Of a stretch of 11,464 bases of DNA, positions 1 through 7,203 are shown piece after piece. The stretch is from Veillonella parvula (GTDB lineage: Bacteria; Bacillota; Negativicutes; Veillonellales; Veillonellaceae): the NCBI GenBank assembly GCA_947096075.1, contig CAMUQE010000057.1, positions 1-11,464 on the forward strand, read 5' to 3'. Each line of letters begins with the position of its first letter. Within the stretch, counting starts at the first letter, position 1. Both the position numbers and the translations under genes were made by a program. The notes below the pieces were generated by a model that ran no database searches, had not been told where the DNA came from, and saw only the letters and a list, made by a program, of their open reading frames with translations.

Positions 1-38
1 AGTGCTGGGATTACAGGCATGAGCCACCGTGCGTGGCC
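1..38 (-). mobile_element. Human/primate Alu SINE fragment (contamination or chimeric join)
   Basis: Read on the - strand this is the 5' end of an Alu element, starting GGCC and running through GGTGGCTCATGCCTGTAATC. On the + strand the hallmark is GGGATTACAGGCATGAGCC. By eye it differs from the Alu consensus at about 4 of 38 positions, and the differences fall in the CpG-rich first part and at the CpG of CTCACGCC, as in an aged genomic copy. Alu elements exist only in primates, so this is not native to the bacterial genome around it. The fragment lies at the window edge, which fits a chimeric read or contig end from a human-associated sample. The Alu 5' end is at position 38, so any human flanking DNA would continue to the right for an unknown distance. 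Confidence 0.93.
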
Positions 39-248
39 TATATATTATTTTTTTATATTGATAAGACTCTATATGTTGTATTGAGATAGTTCGATATACA
101 TAAAAAACAACAATATATACTATTAAATTGATAATTCCTGTGAGTTATATCGGTGTGAATAAAACTTATGTGAAAATGTAAAAACCTATGCGTTTTAGTC
201 ATAATGCACGGTCGGGGTGTGATAAAAAATACATTTTAGTCATATAAG
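39..248. other. AT-rich non-coding leader, mixed or uncertain origin on its left side
   Basis: I see no gene here. The stretch is very AT-rich with runs such as TATATATTATTTTTTT directly after the Alu end. Somewhere within it human sequence must give way to bacterial sequence, but composition does not reveal the join. The right part, from about 190, carries the direct repeats and leads into the promoter and is very probably bacterial. Confidence 0.6.
193..244 (+). repeat. 11-bp direct repeat pair upstream of the first promoter
   Basis: TTTTAGTCATA occurs at 193-203 and again, identically, at 234-244. The start-to-start distance is 41 bp, close to four helical turns, so both copies would face the same side of the DNA. 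The second copy ends 4 bp before the -35 box at 249-254. This placement suits a binding site for an activator or repressor of the propionate operon. The identity of the regulator cannot be inferred. Confidence 0.5.
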
Positions 249-277
249 TTGACAATACATTGGATGTGGACTACGAT
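249..277 (+). promoter_or_regulatory. Sigma-A-type promoter of the CoA-transferase/mutase operon
   Basis: There is a perfect -35 box TTGACA at 249-254 and a -10 box TACGAT (4 of 6 matches to TATAAT) at 272-277, with an optimal 17-bp spacer. Transcription would start near 284, leaving a leader of about 70 nt before the start codon at 355. No riboswitch fold was recognised in that leader. Confidence 0.6.
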
Positions 278-354
278 GAAGTCGGTTTAAGGAACGTATT
301 AGACCAAAGAGATTCAATTGTCGTTTAACAATGTTACTCTTAAAGGAGATGGTT

Positions 355-1860
355 ATGGTGATAGACATCAAAGACCGCGTAAAAAATGTGGACCTGCAAG
401 GTAAAATTGTCACTGCTTATGATGCAGCTCAGTTGATTAACCCTAATGATAAAGTTGGTATTTCCGGCTTTACACCATCAGGTTATGCAAAAGTTGTGCC
501 ATTGGCATTGGCAGAACGAATGGAAAAAGAACCATTCAAAATCGATTTATGGACAGGTGCTTCTGTAGGTGATGAAGCCGATGGTGCGTTAACTCGTGCT
601 AATGGTATTAATCGCCGCTTTCCATATCAAACCAATAAAGATATGAGAAAGGCTTTAAATGGTGGAGATGTTAAATACATCGATATGCATTTAAGCACAA
701 TGGCACAAAATATTCGTTATGGATTTTTCGGGGATTTAGATGTAGCAATTATTGAAGTATGTCAAATCAACGAAGATGGTTCTTTAGTACCGACTACTTC
801 TGTTGGTAATTCTCCAACATTTGTTAGTCAAGCTAAAAAGGTTATCGTAGAGGTAAATGTATCTCAACCATTATCTTTAGTTGGTATGCATGATATCTAT
901 GAACCGTTGGATCCACCACATCGTAAACCAATTCCGTTGGAACAGGCCGGCGATCGTATCGGTACAGAAGCAATACCTTGTGATCCTAGCAAAATCATTG
1001 CTGTGGTTCCAAGTGATGTACCTGATACAACAAGACCTTTAGCTGCTATTGATGATGATGCAAAGGCAATGAGTCAACATCTTATCAAATTCTTTGAACA
1101 AGAAATTGCAGAAGGTCGTTTGCCTAAAAACTTGCTTCCATTGCAATCCGGCGTAGGCTCTGTAGCAAATGCGGTAATCAGTGGCTTGGCTCAAGGGCCT
1201 TTCACAGATTTATCTATTTATACAGAAGTAATTCAAGACGGTATGTTTGACTTAATCGATGCTGGTAAAGTAACTGTATGTTCCGGTACTGCATTGAGTC
1301 CTTCTCCAGATGGATTGAAACGTTTCTATGCGAATATTGATGAATATCGTAAAAAAATAATTCTTCGTCCGCAAGAAATTTCCAATAACCCTGGTATTGC
1401 TCGTCGTATTGGTGTCATTGCCATGAATACCGCTATCGAATTTGATATTTTTGGCAATGTAAACTCTACTCATATTATGGGTAGCAAAATGATGAATGGT
1501 GTTGGTGGTTCTGGTGATTTTGCACGTAGTGCATATCTCACTATCTTCTGTACCAACTCCGTTGCTAAAAATGGCGACATTAGTTCTATCGTTCCATATG
1601 TATCCCATGTGGATCATCCAGAACATGACACTATGATTTTCTGTACAGAACAAGGTGTTGCTGACTGTCGTGGTTTAAGTCCAGTGGAAAGAGCTCGTTT
1701 GATTATTGAAAAATGTGCTCACCCAGACTACAAACCTATGTTAACTGAATACCTAGAAAAAGCATTAGCTGCAACAAAGAATGCCCATACACCAATGTTG
1801 CTTGATGAAGCTCTTTCTTGGCATAAACGCTTCACAGAAACTGGAAGCATGAAAAAATAA
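355..1860 (+). CDS. scpC: Succinate/propionyl-CoA CoA-transferase (acetyl-CoA hydrolase/transferase family)
   Basis: A 501-residue cytoplasmic CoA-transferase of the Cat1/AarC/ScpC family, matching the usual length of about 500. The sequence shows the glycine-rich GVGSVANAV motif at residues 266-274, the YTEVIQDG motif whose Glu291 is the expected catalytic glutamate that forms the acyl-CoA thioester, and the C-terminal block GNVNSTHIMG followed by MMNGVGGSGDF. In this setting the likely reaction is succinate + propionyl-CoA to succinyl-CoA + propionate, which primes and closes the propionate cycle. Acetate as alternative CoA partner cannot be excluded from sequence. I chose ATG 355 because AAGGAG at 343-348 lies 6 nt before it; the in-frame ATGs at 331 and 349 lie upstream of or against that ribosome binding site. 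It is the first gene of the operon; the mutase gene follows 28 bp later. The symbol is by analogy with E. coli ScpC. Confidence 0.9.
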   Translation: MVIDIKDRVKNVDLQGKIVTAYDAAQLINPNDKVGISGFTPSGYAKVVPLALAERMEKEPFKIDLWTGASVGDEADGALTRANGINRRFPYQTNKDMRKALNGGDVKYIDMHLSTMAQNIRYGFFGDLDVAIIEVCQINEDGSLVPTTSVGNSPTFVSQAKKVIVEVNVSQPLSLVGMHDIYEPLDPPHRKPIPLEQAGDRIGTEAIPCDPSKIIAVVPSDVPDTTRPLAAIDDDAKAMSQHLIKFFEQEIAEGRLPKNLLPLQSGVGSVANAVISGLAQGPFTDLSIYTEVIQDGMFDLIDAGKVTVCSGTALSPSPDGLKRFYANIDEYRKKIILRPQEISNNPGIARRIGVIAMNTAIEFDIFGNVNSTHIMGSKMMNGVGGSGDFARSAYLTIFCTNSVAKNGDISSIVPYVSHVDHPEHDTMIFCTEQGVADCRGLSPVERARLIIEKCAHPDYKPMLTEYLEKALAATKNAHTPMLLDEALSWHKRFTETGSMKK

Positions 1861-1888
1861 CCTGTTTTTTTAGGAGGATGATGAAAAC

Positions 1889-3535
1889 ATGGCTTACGAA
1901 AACTTAAAAGCCCAAATTGCTGAGTACAACAAACTTTGTGACGAAAAATGCGCAAAAACTCCAGAACGTCAAAACTTAAAATACAACCGTGTGTATACAC
2001 CAGTTGATATCGAAGGCTTTGACTATGAACGCGATTTGGGAATGCCTGGCGAATTCCCTTATACTCGTGGCGTACAACCTACTATGTACCGTGGTCGTTT
2101 CTGGACAATGCGTATGTATGCAGGCTTCGCTACAGCTGAAGAATCTAACAAACGTTACCGCTACCTAATCGAATCTGGTGCAACAGGCTTGTCCTGTGCA
2201 TTCGATTTGCCAACTCAAATCGGTTATGACTCTGATGATGTTATGGCTGAAGGCGAAGTTGGTAAAGTAGGTGTAGCGATTGACTCTTTGGCAGATATGG
2301 AAATCTTGTTCGATGGCATCGACCTTGGCAAAGTATCCACTTCCATGACAATCAACGCTCCAGCATCCGTTTTGTTGGCAATGTATATCGCAGTAGCTGA
2401 AAAACAAGGTGTACCTTCCACAGAATTGAAAGGTACTATTCAAAATGATATTTTGAAAGAATATGCAGCTCGTGGTACTTATATTTTCCCTCCAAAACCA
2501 TCTATGCGTTTGATCACTAATATCTTCGAATATTGTTCTCAATACGTTCCAAAATGGAATACAATTTCTATCTCCGGTTACCACATCCGTGAAGCAGGTT
2601 CCACAGCAGCACAAGAAATCGCATTCACAATTGCTGATGGTATCGCATACGTAGAAGCAGCTTTGAAAGCTGGTCTTGATGTTGATACATTTGCTGGTCG
2701 TCTTTCCTTCTTCTGGAATGCTCATAATAATGTACTTGAAGAAGTTGCTAAATTCCGCGCATCTCGTCGCTTATGGGCAACAATCATGAAAGAACGTTTT
2801 GGTGCAAAAAAACCAAAATCCATGATGCTCCGTGTACATACTCAAACAGCTGGCTCTATGTTGACTGCACAACAAGTTGATAACAATATCGTTCGTGTTG
2901 CTCTTCAAACTGCAGCTGCTGTAATGGGCGGTACTCAATCCTTACATACAAACTCTCGTGACGAAGCTTTGGCTCTTCCTACAGAAGCATCTGTACAAGT
3001 AGCTCTTCGTACTCAACAAATCGTGGCTTATGAATCTGGCTTAGCTGACGTAGTTGACCCATTGGGCGGCTCCTACTATGTTGAAGCTATGACTAACGCT
3101 ATCTATGACGAAGCTATGGCATACATCAAGAAAATTGATGAAATGGGCGGCGCTGTAGTAGCAATCGAAAAAGGCTACATCCAAAAAGAAATTCAAGAAT
3201 CCGCTTACAAATGGCAAATGGAAGTTGAATCTGGCTTGCGCACAATCGTTGGCGTAAACAAATTCCAAGTTGAAGAAGAAGCTCCAAAAGACTTGCTTCG
3301 CGTAGACGCTTCCGTAGGTGTAAACCAATCCAAGAAAACTCAAGCAGTTCGTGCTAACCGCGATCAAGCCGCAGTTGATAAAGCCTTAGCTGATTTGAAA
3401 GCTGGCGCAGCTGACGAATCTGTTAACTTGATGCCATTAATTCTTGCAGCAGTTAAAACATATGCTACTTTGGGTGAAATTTGTAATGTATTGCGCGAAG
3501 TATTCGGTGAATACGAAGCTCATTCTACATTATAA
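1889..3535 (+). CDS. mcmA1: Methylmalonyl-CoA mutase, large (catalytic TIM-barrel) subunit
   Basis: A 548-residue protein covering only the substrate-binding barrel of adenosylcobalamin-dependent methylmalonyl-CoA mutase; the B12 domain is the next gene, as in split mutases of archaea and some bacteria. It interconverts succinyl-CoA and (R)-methylmalonyl-CoA. Visible marks are FPYTRGVQPTMYRGR (residues 56-70), MYAGF with Tyr77, KGTIQNDILKEY (181-192), Arg195 and YHIREAG with His232. With a constant offset of 12 these match Tyr89, Arg207 and His244 of the Propionibacterium enzyme, the residues that hold the substrate. Tyr and Arg (rather than Phe and Gln) argue for methylmalonyl-CoA over isobutyryl-CoA mutase. 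The residue before Tyr77 is Met, where most family members I recall have Gln. The start is set by AGGAGG at 1872-1877; two nearer ATGs are out of frame. Confidence 0.96.
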   Translation: MAYENLKAQIAEYNKLCDEKCAKTPERQNLKYNRVYTPVDIEGFDYERDLGMPGEFPYTRGVQPTMYRGRFWTMRMYAGFATAEESNKRYRYLIESGATGLSCAFDLPTQIGYDSDDVMAEGEVGKVGVAIDSLADMEILFDGIDLGKVSTSMTINAPASVLLAMYIAVAEKQGVPSTELKGTIQNDILKEYAARGTYIFPPKPSMRLITNIFEYCSQYVPKWNTISISGYHIREAGSTAAQEIAFTIADGIAYVEAALKAGLDVDTFAGRLSFFWNAHNNVLEEVAKFRASRRLWATIMKERFGAKKPKSMMLRVHTQTAGSMLTAQQVDNNIVRVALQTAAAVMGGTQSLHTNSRDEALALPTEASVQVALRTQQIVAYESGLADVVDPLGGSYYVEAMTNAIYDEAMAYIKKIDEMGGAVVAIEKGYIQKEIQESAYKWQMEVESGLRTIVGVNKFQVEEEAPKDLLRVDASVGVNQSKKTQAVRANRDQAAVDKALADLKAGAADESVNLMPLILAAVKTYATLGEICNVLREVFGEYEAHSTL

Positions 3536-3563
3536 TATCGGCTGATTTCGGAGGTAATATATC

Positions 3564-3959
3564 ATGGCAGAAAAACGTATTAGAGTAATTGTAGCAAAAC
3601 CAGGTCTTGATGGTCATGACCGTGGTGCAAAAGTAGTAGCACGCGCACTTCGCGATGCTGGTTTCGAAGTAATCTACACTGGTCTTCGTCAAACACCAGA
3701 ACAAATCGTTGAAGCAGCGCTTTCTGAAGACGTTAATGTAGTTGCATTATCTCTTCTTTCCGGTGCTCACAATACATTGTTCCCTAAAATTGTTGAACTT
3801 TTGAAAGAAAAAGGCATGGGGGATGTTCTTGTAATCGGTGGTGGCGTTATTCCTGACGCTGATATCCCTGGCTTGAAAAAAGCTGGCGTAGCGGCAGTAT
3901 TTACACCTGGCACACCAACTAGCGATATCGTTAACTTTATTAAAGAAAACGTAAAATAA
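3564..3959 (+). CDS. mcmA2: Methylmalonyl-CoA mutase, small cobalamin-binding subunit
   Basis: A 131-residue stand-alone B12-binding domain of the Rossmann-like type. It carries the base-off/His-on signature: DGHDRG with Asp16, His18 and Gly21 (DxHxxG; His18 should ligate cobalt from below), SLL at residues 63-65, and the IGGGVIP loop around 91-97 that cradles the nucleotide tail. It pairs with the large subunit encoded 28 bp upstream to make the active mutase. The ribosome binding site GGAGGT at 3550-3555 lies 8 nt before the ATG. Ending with FTPGTPTSDIV, it resembles the C-terminal domain of one-chain mutases. No substitution at a cobalamin-contacting motif was seen. Confidence 0.96.
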   Translation: MAEKRIRVIVAKPGLDGHDRGAKVVARALRDAGFEVIYTGLRQTPEQIVEAALSEDVNVVALSLLSGAHNTLFPKIVELLKEKGMGDVLVIGGGVIPDADIPGLKKAGVAAVFTPGTPTSDIVNFIKENVK

Positions 3960-3972
3960 TTGCTTGGGCAAA

Positions 3973-4005
3973 GAGGGGTGCAACTCTAATAGTTGGCTCC
4001 CCTTT
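3973..4005 (+). terminator. Imperfect hairpin after the mutase small subunit, possible partial terminator
   Basis: AGGGG (3974-3978) with CAACT (3981-3985) can pair with AGTTG (3991-3995) and CCCCT (3999-4003), leaving a small internal loop and a CTAAT loop; TTTATT follows. The short, broken U-tract suggests attenuation or an mRNA-stabilising 3' end rather than full termination. It could lower expression of meaB and the epimerase gene relative to the mutase. Confidence 0.45.
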
Positions 4006-4037
4006 ATTCCCATATTCGAAGATAGGTGGTGAGGCGA

Positions 4038-4976
4038 ATGGATTTAGTTAAAGGCCTTTTTGAAGGTTCTAGACTAGCCTTAGCACGGTCCATAACAGCT
4101 GTAGAAAACGAGTATGATAATGCTATCAGTATTATGAAGGCAATTTACCCTAAAACGGGGAACGCACGTATTCTCGGTATTACAGGGGCCCCTGGTGCTG
4201 GTAAAAGTACTTTGACCGATAAGGTGGTTAAACATTATTTAGATCAAGGTAAAAAAATCGGCATCGTTGCCATCGACCCAACTAGCCCATTCTCTGGAGG
4301 TGCTATCTTGGGGGACCGTATTCGAATGAATGATTTAACATTAAATGAAAATGTATTCATTCGAAGCATGGGCACGCGTGGTAGTCTTGGTGGATTATCT
4401 AAAAAGACTGCAGACGTTGTAAAACTCATGGATGCCTTTGGCATGGATTTAGTAATTATTGAAACTGTAGGCGTAGGTCAATCTGAAGTAGATATTGTAA
4501 AAAATGCTGATACTACATTGGTTGTACTGGTTCCTGGTCTCGGTGATGATATCCAAGCTATCAAGGCGGGTATTCTTGAAATTGGCGATGTATTTGCTAT
4601 CAACAAAGCTGACCGAGATGGTTGCGATCGTTTGAATGTAGAAATTGAAATGATGCTTGACCTAGATTCTCGTGAAGTAAAATGGCGCCCACCAATTAAG
4701 CGCACAATTGCTAGTAAAGACCAAGGCGTAGATGAACTTATCGACGCTTTAGATGAACATTTTGAGTATCTTGAAGATTCTGGTGAATTGGAATCTCGTC
4801 GGGCAGAACGTACTCGTGATGAAATCATCGCAATGATTAATGAACAAATTGGTCGTTATGTAGCTGATAAAATTGCTACAAGCGACGAATTTAATAGCCA
4901 AGTGGCAGCTGTTAATGAACGCGAAAGCGATCCATATACAGTTGTTAATGGCGTAATGACAAGCGTGCTAAAGTAG
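4038..4976 (+). CDS. meaB: Methylmalonyl-CoA mutase-associated GTPase MeaB (ArgK family)
   Basis: A 312-residue G3E-type P-loop GTPase that acts as chaperone of the mutase: it gates loading of adenosylcobalamin and helps remove inactivated cofactor. Visible motifs are the Walker A loop GAPGAGKS (residues 50-57), AIDPTSPFSGGAILGDRIRM (78-97), the switch-like block MGTRGSLGG (111-119), ETVGVGQSE (142-150) and the base-specificity motif NKAD (189-192). Length is normal for MeaB/MMAA. The start is ATG 4038, with AGGTGG at 4024-4029 ahead of it; an in-frame GTG at 4026 overlaps that site and is less likely. It follows the mutase genes after a 78-bp gap holding a hairpin, and precedes the epimerase gene by 51 bp. 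Older annotations call such proteins ArgK or a lysine/arginine/ornithine transport ATPase, which is not supported here. Confidence 0.95.
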   Translation: MDLVKGLFEGSRLALARSITAVENEYDNAISIMKAIYPKTGNARILGITGAPGAGKSTLTDKVVKHYLDQGKKIGIVAIDPTSPFSGGAILGDRIRMNDLTLNENVFIRSMGTRGSLGGLSKKTADVVKLMDAFGMDLVIIETVGVGQSEVDIVKNADTTLVVLVPGLGDDIQAIKAGILEIGDVFAINKADRDGCDRLNVEIEMMLDLDSREVKWRPPIKRTIASKDQGVDELIDALDEHFEYLEDSGELESRRAERTRDEIIAMINEQIGRYVADKIATSDEFNSQVAAVNERESDPYTVVNGVMTSVLK

Positions 4977-5027
4977 ACGGCGACTACATAGCATTAGAGA
5001 TTTAGCCTTGAAAAGGAGATAATCAAA

Positions 5028-5450
5028 ATGGCTTTTAAAGTATTACAAGTGGATCACATTGGTATTGGTGTTAATGATTTAGCAGCAACTAAAGAATTCT
5101 ATAAAAATGCATTAGGCATTGAACATCTTCCTGAAGACGAAATCGTAGAAGAACAAAAGGTAAAAGTATCTTTCTTCCCTTGTGGTGATGCTGAACTTGA
5201 ATTCTTAGAAACTACAACTCCAGATGGCCCTATCGGTAAATTTATCGAAAAAAATGGCGGTCGTGATGGTATCCAACACGTTGCATTGCGCGTTGATAAT
5301 ATTGAAAATGCTATTGCTGATTTGATGGCTAAAGGCGTTCGTATGATTGACGAAAAACCTCGTTATGGTGCAGGCGGCTCCGCAATTGCTTTCTTACATC
5401 CAAAAGCAACTGGCGGTGTTTTGCTTGAATTATGTCAACGTATGAAATAA
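5028..5450 (+). CDS. mce: Methylmalonyl-CoA epimerase
   Basis: A 140-residue vicinal-oxygen-chelate (glyoxalase-fold) protein made of two beta-alpha-beta-beta-beta modules, the usual size of methylmalonyl-CoA epimerase. VDHIGIGV with His10, GIQHVALRV with His84 and GGVLLELCQ with Glu134 supply the expected metal ligands; a fourth ligand should lie in AELEFLE (residues 55-61). It interconverts (R)- and (S)-methylmalonyl-CoA, the step that joins the mutase product to the decarboxylase, which uses the (S) form. A glyoxalase I function is less likely given the close fit to the epimerase and the neighbours. AAAAGGAGAT at 5011-5020 is a strong ribosome binding site. It appears to be the last gene of the first operon, since a new promoter follows in the 150-bp gap. 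Confidence 0.95.
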   Translation: MAFKVLQVDHIGIGVNDLAATKEFYKNALGIEHLPEDEIVEEQKVKVSFFPCGDAELEFLETTTPDGPIGKFIEKNGGRDGIQHVALRVDNIENAIADLMAKGVRMIDEKPRYGAGGSAIAFLHPKATGGVLLELCQRMK

Positions 5451-5490
5451 TACAGTATCCAATTCACATCATTATATATGAGTTGTAGAT

Positions 5491-5532
5491 ATACATATAC
5501 ATATAATCCTAGGTTATATATTAAATATGTAT
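5491..5532. repeat. AT-rich nested inverted repeat ahead of the mmd promoter
   Basis: Outer arms ATACATAT (5491-5498) and ATATGTAT (5525-5532) enclose inner arms ATATAA (5501-5506) and TTATAT (5514-5519) around TCCTAGG. It lies between the epimerase stop codon and the -35 box at 5538. It lacks a U-tract, so it is not a classical terminator. It could be an operator, an RNA 3' end, or simply low-complexity AT-rich DNA. Confidence 0.35.
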
Positions 5533-5537
5533 GCTTC

Positions 5538-5566
5538 TTGAACTTTATTCATTTATGAAATAAAAT
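5538..5566 (+). promoter_or_regulatory. Sigma-A-type promoter of the mmdADECB operon
   Basis: TTGAAC at 5538-5543 and TAAAAT at 5561-5566 are separated by exactly 17 bp. The predicted start near 5573 gives a leader of under 30 nt before the GGAGGT ribosome binding site (5589-5594) and ATG 5601. This would let the decarboxylase be transcribed independently of the upstream mutase genes, although read-through from them remains possible. Confidence 0.65.
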
Positions 5567-5600
5567 GATACTGTAACAAGTTTTATTTGGAGGTGCTATA

Positions 5601-7130
5601 ATGGCAACAGTGCAGGAAAAAATCGAGTTATTGCACGAAAAACTAGCTAAAGTTAAAGCTGGTGGCGGCGAAAAACGCGTTGAGAAACAACATGCTCAAG
5701 GCAAAATGACTGCTCGCGAACGCTTGGCTAAATTGTTCGATGATAATTCCTTCGTTGAACTTGATCAATTCGTTAAACATCGTTGTGTTAACTTCGGTCA
5801 AGAAAAGAAAGAATTACCAGGCGAAGGTGTAGTAACAGGTTATGGTACTATCGACGGTCGTTTAGTATATGCATTCGCACAAGATTTCACTGTAGAAGGT
5901 GGTTCTCTTGGTGAAATGCATGCTGCTAAAATCGTTAAAGTACAACGTTTAGCAATGAAAATGGGTGCTCCTATTGTTGGTATCAACGATTCCGGCGGTG
6001 CTCGTATTCAAGAAGCAGTAGATGCCCTTGCTGGTTACGGTAAAATTTTCTTTGAAAATACAAATGCATCTGGTGTTATTCCACAAATTTCCGTAATCAT
6101 GGGTCCATGTGCGGGCGGTGCTGTATATTCTCCAGCATTGACTGACTTCATCTACATGGTTAAAAATACTTCTCAAATGTTCATCACTGGTCCTGCAGTA
6201 ATCAAATCTGTAACTGGTGAAGAAGTAACTGCTGAAGATCTTGGTGGTGCAATGGCTCACAACTCCGTGTCTGGTGTTGCTCACTTTGCAGCTGAAAATG
6301 AAGATGATTGTATCGCTCAAATTCGTTACTTATTAGGCTTCTTGCCATCCAACAATATGGAAGATGCTCCATTGGTAGATACTGGTGACGATCCAACTCG
6401 TGAGGATGAAAGCTTAAATAGCTTGTTGCCAGATAACAGTAACATGCCTTACGACATGAAAGATGTTATCGCAGCTACTGTAGATAATGGCGAATACTAT
6501 GAAGTACAACCATTCTATGCTACAAATATCATTACTTGCTTCGCTCGTTTTGATGGTCAATCCGTTGGTATCATTGCTAACCAACCAAAAGTAATGGCTG
6601 GTTGCTTGGACATTAACGCTTCTGACAAATCTTCCCGTTTCATCCGTTTCTGTGATGCTTTCAATATTCCAATCGTTAACTTTGTTGACGTTCCTGGTTT
6701 CTTGCCTGGCACAAATCAAGAATGGGGCGGTATCATTCGTCATGGTGCTAAAATGTTATATGCTTACTCTGAAGCTACAGTACCAAAAATTACTGTTATC
6801 ACTCGTAAAGCATATGGCGGTTCCTACCTCGCTATGTGTTCCCAAGATTTGGGCGCGGATCAAGTATATGCTTGGCCTACATCCGAAATTGCTGTAATGG
6901 GTCCTGCTGGTGCAGCTAATATCATCTTCAAGAAAGACGAAGATAAAGATGCTAAAACAGCTAAATATGTAGAAGAGTTTGCGACTCCTTACAAAGCTGC
7001 AGAACGTGGCTTCGTAGATGTTGTAATCGAACCAAAACAAACTCGTCCGGCAGTTATCAACGCTTTGGCAATGCTTGCAAGCAAACGCGAAAACCGTGCT
7101 CCAAAGAAACATGGTAATATTCCATTATAA
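5601..7130 (+). CDS. mmdA: Methylmalonyl-CoA decarboxylase alpha subunit (carboxyltransferase)
   Basis: A 509-residue acyl-CoA carboxyltransferase with two crotonase-like halves, the size of the Veillonella alpha subunit and of the transcarboxylase 12S subunit. It moves the carboxyl group of (S)-methylmalonyl-CoA to the biotin on MmdC, releasing propionyl-CoA. Visible marks are DSGGARIQEAV (130-140), the first oxyanion-hole block GPCAGGAVYSP (168-178), FITGPAVIKSVTGE (194-207), VPGFLPGTNQE (364-374) and the second block RKAYGGSYLAM (402-412). Asp420 in LGADQVYAWP corresponds to the aspartate that favours propionyl-CoA over acetyl-CoA in this family. It is a soluble protein that binds the membrane part of the complex. 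No biotin carboxylase gene accompanies it, which supports a decarboxylase rather than an ATP-dependent propionyl-CoA carboxylase. It heads its operon. Confidence 0.97.
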   Translation: MATVQEKIELLHEKLAKVKAGGGEKRVEKQHAQGKMTARERLAKLFDDNSFVELDQFVKHRCVNFGQEKKELPGEGVVTGYGTIDGRLVYAFAQDFTVEGGSLGEMHAAKIVKVQRLAMKMGAPIVGINDSGGARIQEAVDALAGYGKIFFENTNASGVIPQISVIMGPCAGGAVYSPALTDFIYMVKNTSQMFITGPAVIKSVTGEEVTAEDLGGAMAHNSVSGVAHFAAENEDDCIAQIRYLLGFLPSNNMEDAPLVDTGDDPTREDESLNSLLPDNSNMPYDMKDVIAATVDNGEYYEVQPFYATNIITCFARFDGQSVGIIANQPKVMAGCLDINASDKSSRFIRFCDAFNIPIVNFVDVPGFLPGTNQEWGGIIRHGAKMLYAYSEATVPKITVITRKAYGGSYLAMCSQDLGADQVYAWPTSEIAVMGPAGAANIIFKKDEDKDAKTAKYVEEFATPYKAAERGFVDVVIEPKQTRPAVINALAMLASKRENRAPKKHGNIPL

Positions 7131-7158
7131 TTCGATTCGGTAAACATATCATCGAATT
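7129..7158 (+). other. Hairpin at the end of mmdA
   Basis: AATTCGAT (7129-7136, overlapping the mmdA stop codon) is complementary to ATCGAATT (7151-7158), giving an 8-bp stem with a 14-nt loop. No U-tract directly follows. It could protect the mmdA message end or slow the polymerase; the role is inferred. Confidence 0.4.
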
Positions 7159-7167
7159 TGGGAGATA

Positions 7168-7196
7168 CCTTTCTTTACTACTTTTTTAGAAAGGGG
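7168..7196 (+). promoter_or_regulatory. Hairpin that could mask the mmdD ribosome binding site
   Basis: CCTTTCT (7168-7174) pairs perfectly with AGAAAGG (7188-7194), with a 13-nt loop. The right arm contains most of the AAAGGGG ribosome binding site (7190-7196) of mmdD. Opening of this stem, for example by ribosomes finishing mmdA, may be needed for mmdD translation. The pairing is seen; the effect is inferred. Confidence 0.4.
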
Positions 7197-7203
7197 AATG
7201 ATT

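Noticed and set aside
150..240. CRP/FNR-like sites from the TGTGA sequences at about 154 and 218
   Set aside because: Neither has a matching inverted half-site at the right spacing.
331..354. Upstream ATGs (331 and 349) as start of the CoA-transferase gene
   Set aside because: The AAGGAG site at 343-348 would lie inside the gene for ATG 331 and touches ATG 349; only ATG 355 has a normal spacing.
255..354. Cobalamin riboswitch in the leader of the B12-dependent pathway
   Set aside because: The leader is only about 70 nt and no B12-box or matching stems were seen.
2165..2725. 186-residue open frame on the - strand inside the mutase gene
   Set aside because: Cys-, Thr- and Phe-rich shadow of a strongly conserved gene with no independent support.
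6652..6897. 81-residue + strand frame inside mmdA
   Set aside because: It lies wholly within mmdA in another frame, and the conserved motifs RKAYGGSYLAM and GADQVYAWP of mmdA run through it.
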